Shown piece after piece: positions 56,541 through 64,000 of a stretch of DNA of 64,000 bases. The position numbers and the translations under genes were made by a program. The DNA is taken from NCBI GenBank assembly GCA_024364735.1, contig JAGFNQ010004008.1, positions 538,039 to 602,038 on the forward strand, given 5' to 3'. Within the stretch, counting starts at the first letter, position 1, and each line of letters opens with the position of its first letter. Below the pieces are notes generated by a model. The model made no database searches. It worked only from the letters and a program-made list of their open reading frames with translations, and had not been told where the DNA came from. The DNA comes from Boesenbergia rotunda. Its lineage: Eukaryota; Streptophyta; Magnoliopsida; Zingiberales; Zingiberaceae.

Positions 56541-58185
56541 TTAACTATAAAAATGATTTTTAAGTTGGCTCCCCCGGACTAAAGCCACGGTAATGATTAG
56601 GCAAGATATGAATCTTGTCCTTGGGGATCCAATACTAATTTGGTCCAACTTGGTTTTCAGGCACAGTTTGGGTACCCATGCTTGAATTTTGGGTCTAGAC
56701 TGATTCAGTACAACATAAGATGACCTTTGTCTAGCCTTGGTTCGATACCCTAATCCGGATCGATTTAGAATGGACTTCTGTTTTCCAAGGATCATGTCAA
56801 GACCCTTGGAACCCGAAGTGAAATGTTCCAAAGCTGCTCTAAGGTCCTTGACTTGAGTTTTCAAGAAGTAGTTCTCTTTCTCAAGTTTTTCAACTTGAGT
56901 AGAGGTTCCTTCTTGAACCTTCTCAGTTAAGGATCTAGAGTCAGCTCCCTCTTTCAGGAGTTTTACTTCCTGTCGGAGGGATTCGACTTGGATTTTGGCT
57001 TTCGCCAAGTCGCGAGATAGATAAGCAATTAACTCTAATAATTGAAGTCTAGAAAATCCGCTTACAGTGATTTTGTCGTCCTGTGAAAATGTGAGCTTTC
57101 CGTCATCTGGCTCCGATTCTGATCCAGTCTCGATTTCTTCCAAAGCAGTCAGGGCGAGCAGGTTCGATTGTGGGGCCTCTTCTTCTTCTTCGGAGGAAGA
57201 CTCGTCCCATGTTGTTTGAAGAGCCTTCTTCCTTCTTGTCTTCTTCGTCTCCTTCAGATTGGGGAATTCCGTCTTGTAGTGACCCTTCTTTTTGCATTCG
57301 TAGCAGGTCACATTTGGTTTGGTCTTTTCATTTGATGGTTCAGCTGGCTCTTCCTTTCTTCGGCTGGCTTTCCTTCTGTTGGTCTAATTTTTCAGCTCCT
57401 TGTAGTAGTCCCGAGCTAGCCGAACCAGCTTGGGTCGATCTCCTTCGCTGTCTTCTGAGTCTGAGTCTGAGTCAGACTCGGGTGCAGGTTGAGGCTTCTT
57501 CTTGGTCATCTTTCCAGTTTTGCCTGCAACAAAATCAATGTCTTTCTCGGCCAGGGTGCAGTTAGTCTGCTCATGTAATTTAAGTTTAGAAAATAACTCA
57601 TCTAATTTGATTTAGAAAGATCCCTTGAAACTTTGTACGCATCTACCATAAATGCCACAAAGTATTTCTCGGGAAAGCGTTAAGGGTATACCTGATCAGG
57701 TCACGGTTCTCTACCTTGTGACCGATTGAGTGTAGACCGTTCATCAACTCTTGGATTCTGGCGTAGAGCTGGGCTGCTGAATCGCCGTCATTCATTTTGA
57801 TAGTGTAGAGTTTGTTTAGCAGTAGGTCCCTCTTGCTGATTCGGGTGTCGGAGGTTCCTTCGTGCAACTCAATTAACTTACCCCAAAGTTCTTTTGCACT
57901 GTTGAATGGTCCCACCCTGTTCAGCTCTTCTTTGGTTAGACCGCATTGAAGTGTCTGGGTCGCTTTAGCATCCGCCTCGATCTTCCTTTTTAGTGAGGCG
58001 TCCCATTCGGTGTAAGATTGTGGCACTCCTTCAGCATTTTTCGGGATTTCCAAACCAGATTGGATGATTATCCACATGTCCACCTGAGTTTTCAAGTGGA
58101 CTTCCGTCCGACTCTTCCAGTAGGAGAAATCCTCCCCACTGAAGAGGGGTGGTCTAGCTGTACTAAAACCCTCTTACATGACCAT
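56541..58185 (-). pseudogene. Element E right copy: gag
   Basis: ATG at 58185 with the same TAA at codon 4 as the left copy. 58095-57643 is open, then a 1-bp loss near 57653 shifts the frame. A stop lies near 57386. The zinc knuckle CYECKKKGHYKTEF has its last Cys changed to Phe. The coiled-coil region is kept. Another 1-bp loss near 56573 alters the C-terminus. Confidence 0.9.
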
Positions 58186-58379
58186 TTAGAAATTCTGAAA
58201 TAATAGCAACAAAAACAAACTGTCCCAAGACTTGGTCTTGGATTAGCAGTGCGAGAAGAAGAAAAAAAATCGAGTGGTGTTGCACCAACCTCGATTAACA
58301 ATAAAAGTTCGATTGAAAGAAAATTTCGTAAAAATCCGAAAAATTCCCAATTTGGTGGTTGCACCAAATTTGAGCTACC

Positions 58380-58395
58380 CTGCTCTGATACCACT
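58380..58395 (-). other. Primer-binding site beside the right E LTR
   Basis: Minus strand AGTGGTATCAGAGCAG follows the LTR end. Confidence 0.88.
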
Positions 58396-59646
58396 TGTTG
58401 GATCGAGAAACATGATAGAGGGGGGTGAATATCGTGAAAACTTTTTCGGATAAGATTAAGAGAAGGTACGCAGCGGAATTAAAAACAAACACAAGGAACA
58501 CACATATTTTTACTTGGTTCGGAGTCGCGGTCGGCTCCTACTCCAAGGCCCACGGTCCTTGACCGTTTACTGCGGGCAATTCTATAGTAGCGTAAAGATT
58601 TACAGAATTTGGTACAATAGTAGTGCAGTAAATAAACAAGTACACTTTTCGTTACCGACGCCCAGTGTGGATCGTACTTTTGAGCAGAGGGTCGTCATCG
58701 GCGCTAGAATGTCAAGAACGGAGTTTGCCGGAGCAGCGCGCTTGAACGAAAAGCTTAGAGGCGTTGGAAAATTGTTGTTTTGAAGCCTTAGGGTCGAGCC
58801 CCTTTTATAGTGCTCCTGGGGGCACCTGGGACGTCGAGGGCGCCTGACACATGCCTTCGGATCCGAGAACCTCTATCCGAAGCTTGGTCAGCGCTTATCC
58901 CCTTCGAATCGTCTATGGAGCTGACTGGGGTGCCCGGGACCTCTCGGGCGCCCAGCTTGACTGGGTCCGCTGGCTTCGTGGCTGATTTTTCTTTGACTCA
59001 TCTTTGGCTTTGACCTTGGGCGCCCGGGACCTCCCGGGCGCCTAGCCCAGTGTTGTTTCGAAGCGATTCTTGCTTACTGCTTGTTTGGCTTTGACCTTGG
59101 GCGCCCGGGACCTCCCGAGCGCCTAGCTCAGCTGCATGCCCCTCTCCTTTGGGGTGTTCTGAGCTGCAGAAACACACTCCTTCGGTCCCTGCATCCAAGG
59201 TTAGTTCCACAACAAACAAAGCAAGAATATTAGTTAGTTTTTACAGTCGTAGCTGTCTTGGTTTTCACTTTGGGTCTCCCAAATGGAACCCTAGGTCGAA
59301 CCGATGCCTACTGTTCCCTCGATGGGGAACGCGTCCTCACCTACTCCTCTCAGGAGAGTTTACCTTTTTGCCAACCGGCTCCTCCGGTTGGACTTTTGCC
59401 CAGCAGCCTCTCGCCAGGTGCCTAGCAGCCCTTCGCCAGGTCTTAGGGTTTCGATGCCTAGCAGCCCTTCTCTAGGTCTTAGGGTTTCGATGCCTAGCAG
59501 CCCTTCGCTAGGTACCCAGCAGCCCTTCGCTAGGACTTCTTTCTGCACACTCAGTGAACACATTAGACCAAAAATAACATCTTAACTCTTGAACCCTTTG
59601 CCATTATCAAAATCCAGGTTTGACTTAGGTGCTGCCTGCACCAACA
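58396..59646 (-). repeat. Right (5') LTR of element E (1251 bp)
   Basis: Minus strand TGTTGGTGCAGGCAGC...ATCCAACA. TATAAAAG is at 58802-58809, and it has fewer hairpin units (59400-59527) than the left LTR. The TAAGA duplication follows. Confidence 0.93.
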
Positions 59647-61791
59647 TAAGACTCTTATGAAGATGGTTAGATCGATGATGAGTTATTCTGAGTTACCGGA
59701 TTCGTTCTGGGGGTATGCTATGGAAACGACAGTATACATTTTGAACTTGGTACCATCTAATTCAGTACCCTCTACTCCCACAGAATTGTGGACTGGGCGT
59801 AAGCTAGTCTAAGACATATTCAGATTTGGGGTAGTCCAGCACATGTGCTGAAGGGAAACGCTGATAAGTTGGAATCTCGTACAGAAGTACGCTTGTTCGT
59901 AGGCTATCCTAGAGGAACGAAATATGGTTTATTTTATAGTCCTAAAGATCAGAAGGTCATCATTAACACAAATGCCCGATTTTTAGAGGAGGACTATGTA
60001 ATGAACCACAAGCCCATGAGTAAGATTGTTCTGGAGGAAATGAGAGTGGAAGTTCCTATTTCAATACCAACGGTACAGGAGGATATACCATAAGTGACTG
60101 CACCGTGTGTCATAGATGATACACATGTATTACCTCGTCGTAGTGGGAGGGTTGTTAGACAACCTGATAGATTCATATTTTTAGGAGAGTCTTCAGACTT
60201 AGTCCCTGACAAACATGAACCTGATCCTTGGACCTATGATGAGGCACTCCAAGATAAAGATGCGGTATCTTGGCAAAAGACAATGAATTCAGAGATAGAA
60301 TCTATGGATTCTAATCAAGTTGGAAGCTAGTAGACCCTCCTGATGGTGTAAAAGACATTGGATGCAAGTGAATCTATAAAAGAAAGAGAGGATCAGATGG
60401 GAGTGGAAACCTTCAAAGCAAGGCTTGTCGCGAAGGGGTATACTCAGAAAGAGGGTATCGATTATGAGGAGACCTTTTCGCCGGTAGTTATGCTTAAGTA
60501 TATCCGAATTCTCTTGTCTATTGCTGCTCATATAGATTATGAGGTTTGGCAGATGGATGTCATGACAGTTTTTCTTAACGGAAGTCTTGAGGAAAACATT
60601 TATATGAAGCAACCAGATGGATTCATTGCAAAGCGCAAAGAGCATCTTGTGTGTAAGCTTAATCGGTCCATTTATGTATTAAAGCAAGCTTCAAGATCTT
60701 GGAACATCCGGTTTGATAAGGTAATCCAGTCTTATAGATTTATTCAAAGTCCGGATGAGTCTTGTATATACAAGAGATGTGACGGAAACGTAGTGGTATT
60801 TCTTGTACTATACGTAGATGATATTTTGCTCATTGGTAATAATACCAAAGTATTATCAGACGTAAGGGTATGGTTGTCCAAACAGCTTGATATGAAGGAC
60901 TTGGGAGAGGCTGGACACATCCTTAAGATCAAAGTTATAAGAGATCGCAAGAAAAGGATGTTGTGCTTATCTTAAGCTTCATACGTTGACACTATCCTAG
61001 CTCGTTTTAGCATGCAAAACTCCAAGAAAGGTTTTCTACCTTTTCGGCATGGAGTACCTCTATCTAAGGAGATGTGTCCTAAAACATCAAAGGAGATAGA
61101 GGAGATGAAGGCGGTTTCTTATGCTTCGGCTGTAGGAAGCCTCATCTATTCTATGTTATGTACGAGGCCGGATATCTGCTTTGCCGTGGGCATGGTTAGA
61201 AGATATCAGAGTAATCCAAGACAAGGACATTGGACTGCAGTTAATCATATATTAAAGTACCTGAAAAGGACTAGGGATTATATGCTAGTTTACCAAGCAG
61301 ATCAATTGCTCCCTGTGGGTTACACGGATTCTGATTTCCAATCAGATAGGGATAACAGTAAGTTTACTTCGGGGTATGTGTTTACTTTAGGAGGTGGAGC
61401 CATAGTATGGAAGAGTATCAAGCATAAATGCATTACAGACTCCACCATGGAAGCTGAGTATGTGACGGTCTCAGAGGCAGCCAAAGAAGCTGTATGACTC
61501 AGGAACATCTTAATGGACTTAGATATGATTCATGGTTTGCCCAGAGTTTTCACAATTTATTGTGATAACAGTGGTGCAGTAGCAAACTCGAAGGAACCAC
61601 GAGCCCATAAGGCGAGTAAACACATAGAGTGCAAGTACCACCTGATACGAGAGATCGTAAAACGAGGAGAAGTTCTTGTCGCCAAGATTGCATCAGCGGA
61701 TAACCTGGCAGATCCTTTCACTTAGGCCCTTCCAGCAAGAACTTATGATAGGCATGTGGAGGGGATGAGAATCAGATATATAGCAGTTTAA
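59647..61791 (+). pseudogene. Element B integrase end, reverse transcriptase and RNase H
   Basis: Continues from the TAAGA duplication: LPDSFWGYAMETTVYILN and VPSTPTELWTGRK (integrase C-terminal part), with a stop at 59811. Then VRLFVGYPRGTKYGLFY and FLEEDYVMNHK, and RRSGRVVRQPDRF at the RT entrance with stops at 60091 and 60328. RT: ARLVAKGYTQKEGIDYEETF, WQMDVMTVFLNGSLEE, and LYVDDILLIG with YVDD at 60811-60822. RNase H: GYTDSDFQSDRDNSKFTSG, DSTMEAEYVTVSEA and DNSGAVANSKEPRAHKASKH, with stops at 60973, 61495 and 61723. Ends GMRIRYIAV at 61791. Confidence 0.92.
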
Positions 61792-61811
61792 TGGCAGCAT
61801 AATCTTTTAGT

Positions 61812-61824
61812 ATAAGTAGGAGAT
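61812..61824 (+). other. Polypurine tract of element B
   Basis: ATAAGTAGGAGAT just before the 3' LTR. Confidence 0.65.
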
Positions 61825-63529
61825 TGTTAGAATGTATATTAAAAACTTAGCTTTTGTATGAACATCTATATTTTGAAATAAGAATCATATGATTATTGTT
61901 TGCATTTTATATTTGATATATATAAGCTATTGTCCTTTATTTTACATTTTAGATAATATGGTGTGTGGTGTCACACAGAAGATCAAGCTATCAGTCCCTT
62001 GTGGAGTATAAGTAATGACTCACAACCGAGATAAATTTGGACAAACCATCGGAATGGTTGTAGTGTAATTTAGTATTAATCTATCTTGACTATAGAATTA
62101 CACTACTACACTTTGTGTGTATTGAGTAGGACCGACTTAGAGGTGATCCGATTTATACTGACTATATAATCGAATCTGACCTCAAATATTATGATTTACA
62201 TGCTCTTAATCCCGATATAATAATGAGCACATGTACTTAATATCTATTTCTTTGATTTACCAATGAGCGAAAATTATTCGTTAAATCAATAGGTCCGGTA
62301 AATTGAAAAATAATATTATTTACATGGTGTGTCGTTGATTATAGAAGGAAACCTTGTCCTAATGCGTTAGGATGATGATGTCCCCTTGAGAAGTTCATAA
62401 AGTGTATCATGTAAATCCTGCAGGTGGACTTGATTCGACATGATGATAAGGTTGAGTGGTACTACTCATGGAGTTAGATATTAATTAATTAAATTGTCAG
62501 TAATTTAATTAATTAATAGACATGCGAGATCTTAAACATGGGAAGATTATGTACACATAATGTAGTAGAACCCATATTTAATTATGGGGGTTGGTGCGGT
62601 AGTTAAATGATAACCCATTAGTGGACCGAGTTATCATTAATTGATCGGGCTTAGGATCCATTAGGAGACCAAAACCAACTCCGCCTCATGGTCCCCATTG
62701 TAGCCTATATATACCTCATGAGTCATGAGACCAAGACAATAATAACATAACCCTAAGCCTCTCTTGGTTCTCTCCTCTCATCCTCTCTCTCCTAGGGTTA
62801 GGTGGCGTCGGTGGGAAGGGAAGAGGATCTTTGGGAGTTGTTTCTTTCTTCTCCTCTCATCCTCTCTTCTTTCTCTTGGGCGTGCACAAACCTGAAGCAA
62901 GGTAAACAAGGAGATCTATCTTCTTTTTGGCGCCGACGGCAAGGGAAGGAGGAAGAGGTGGCCAGCGGCTAGGGCTTGGTGAAGGAGAGATTTCTTTCTC
63001 TTCTTCTTCTTCCTTTTCTTCTCTTCTTCTCCATCTGAGGCATGCGGCTAGGGCAAGCAAAAGAAGGTTTCTTTTCCTTCTTTTGGCCGACGGCAACAAG
63101 AAAAGAGAGGAGTTGGTTTGCGCAAGGCAAGGAGGAAGAGTTGGTGGTCTTGGTGGCTTCGTTTCTTAGAAGATTGTCGTCGTCCACACGACGTCCAAGA
63201 AGAGGATAGAAATACAGTAGAAGATTGCAAAGTAAAACAAAAGATATAACTTTTGTTTTCATGCTTCTATCTAATTGTATTTATGTTTATGTCATAGACT
63301 CCGAAATTAAACACAAAATTCGACGATCAAATTATCGTCTATTCGGCGGATAATCGATTAGAAGAGTTAGATTACTTCAAAAATAAATTTGTTCAAACGA
63401 TCACTTAATCGATTAGTACGATGATGAATATAATTGTTTGGGAAGTTTCTTTTCATCTAGATTTATTTTAATTAATAAAATTTTTATTCGATGACACAGG
63501 GAGAATTCCCCATACAACCAAAATCAACA
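61825..63529 (+). repeat. 3' LTR of element B (1705 bp)
   Basis: TGTTAGAATGTATATT...AAAATCAACA, colinear with 24521-26245 with many substitutions and small indels, as expected for an old insertion. Confidence 0.93.
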
Positions 63530-64000
63530 TGATGCTCATTGATGAGACGTTAAAAGATATACAAGCTGTAAATGGAAATGACATTGGGGTTTGTTGTATG
63601 CTTTATAACTCTCAAATTTTATATTTAAAAATAGAAGAGCTCACTGTTGATTTACAACTCCGTGAGTCTTAAAAATGGAAGAGCTCACCCGATGTTGTTT
63701 ATTCTATAGGAGTTGAAATGATCTCCGAGATGAATTAATAATTAAGATATAAATATTATCATTTTAAATTTTAAATCTTAAAATCTAAAACTAACTATAG
63801 CATTCGAATTAATAATTTCATAATTTATCATTTTTTATTAGTCCTAAAACGAGAGCCACGAAAACATCTTTAACAAACTTGTTAAAAAACTGAGACATCA
63901 TTAGTCTGGAAGGTTCAATGAGCGTTTGTCTATGAATCTAAAATTATTAGATAATGTAAATATCTATGATTTTAGATTTGTAAATATTTCTCTATCGAAC
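63530..64000. other. AT-rich flank right of element B
   Basis: Starts with TGATG, the presumed right duplication of B. No gene or repeat recognised. Confidence 0.5.

Larger units (their letters stand above)
43904..59646 (-). mobile_element. Element E: three-LTR composite copia element, minus strand
   Basis: 15.7 kb, flanked by a perfect TAAGA duplication (43899-43903 and 59647-59651). Three LTRs (43904-45206, 52176-53233, 58396-59646) alternate with two internal regions, each with gag and pol on the minus strand. One duplication for the whole array shows a single insertion, later enlarged, most simply by unequal recombination between LTRs. The right unit lost the end of RNase H, the 3' non-coding region and part of the middle LTR. 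Confidence 0.93.
24521..63529 (+). mobile_element. Copia element B, the outer host of the nested cluster
   Basis: LTRs at 24521-26245 and 61825-63529 share sequence from TGTTAG to CAACA. Flanking 5-mers are TAATG (left) and TGATG (right), a duplication with one mismatch. The coding order gag-protease-integrase-RT-RNase H continues across two large insertions: C (28726-43541) and E (43904-59646). Without them B would be about 8.4 kb. Several stops show that it is old. Confidence 0.93.

Overview
The window is nuclear DNA of a flowering plant, probably a monocot (a low-certainty guess). The signs are one spliced housekeeping gene with GT/AG introns, dense nested Ty1/copia retrotransposons, plastid-type transit peptide composition, and no bacterial or organellar gene order. 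The only convincing host gene is aspartate carbamoyltransferase (pyrB; 3892-6294, plus strand, five coding exons, 399 residues), the committed step of pyrimidine synthesis. Nearly everything else is transposable-element DNA.

Layout. 1-1179: the 3' end of a copia element entering from the left, with its LTR. 1180-3270: a gypsy-LTR-like fragment, then AT-rich spacer with a 20-G run. 3400-6560: the pyrB gene. 6575-14372: gene-free, with hAT-like inverted-repeat relics, a SINE, minus-strand LTR-like DNA and a 15-bp minisatellite. 14384-15723: a 1.34-kb foldback element flanked by a perfect 11-bp duplication (Mutator-like). 16332-24425: copia element A (minus strand, duplication GGATG), whose RNase H is split by a 1.7-kb LTR-like insertion. 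24521-63529: copia element B (plus strand), which hosts all the rest. C (28726-43541) sits in B's integrase and D (31940-40493) sits in C. E (43904-59646) sits further along the same integrase and is a three-LTR composite on the minus strand.

The most unusual content is the C/D pair. Both keep gag but have no pol. In its place each carries a gene resembling the 'putative plant transposon protein' family, with its own TATA box, leader and a short intron after an exactly 20-nt first coding exon. In each element the palindromic motif that crowds the LTR promoter (AGTCGACT in C, GGGCGCCC in D) is also arrayed just upstream of the internal gene's TATA box. D's gag and LTR ends closely match those of E, a family that does encode pol. 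D is therefore plausibly a non-autonomous passenger of E-type elements that swapped pol for an accessory gene under LTR-like control. Age order from decay and nesting: B oldest, then C, then D, which has an intact gag, near-equal LTRs and a perfect duplication. E was inserted as one element and later became LTR-internal-LTR-internal-LTR, most simply by unequal recombination.
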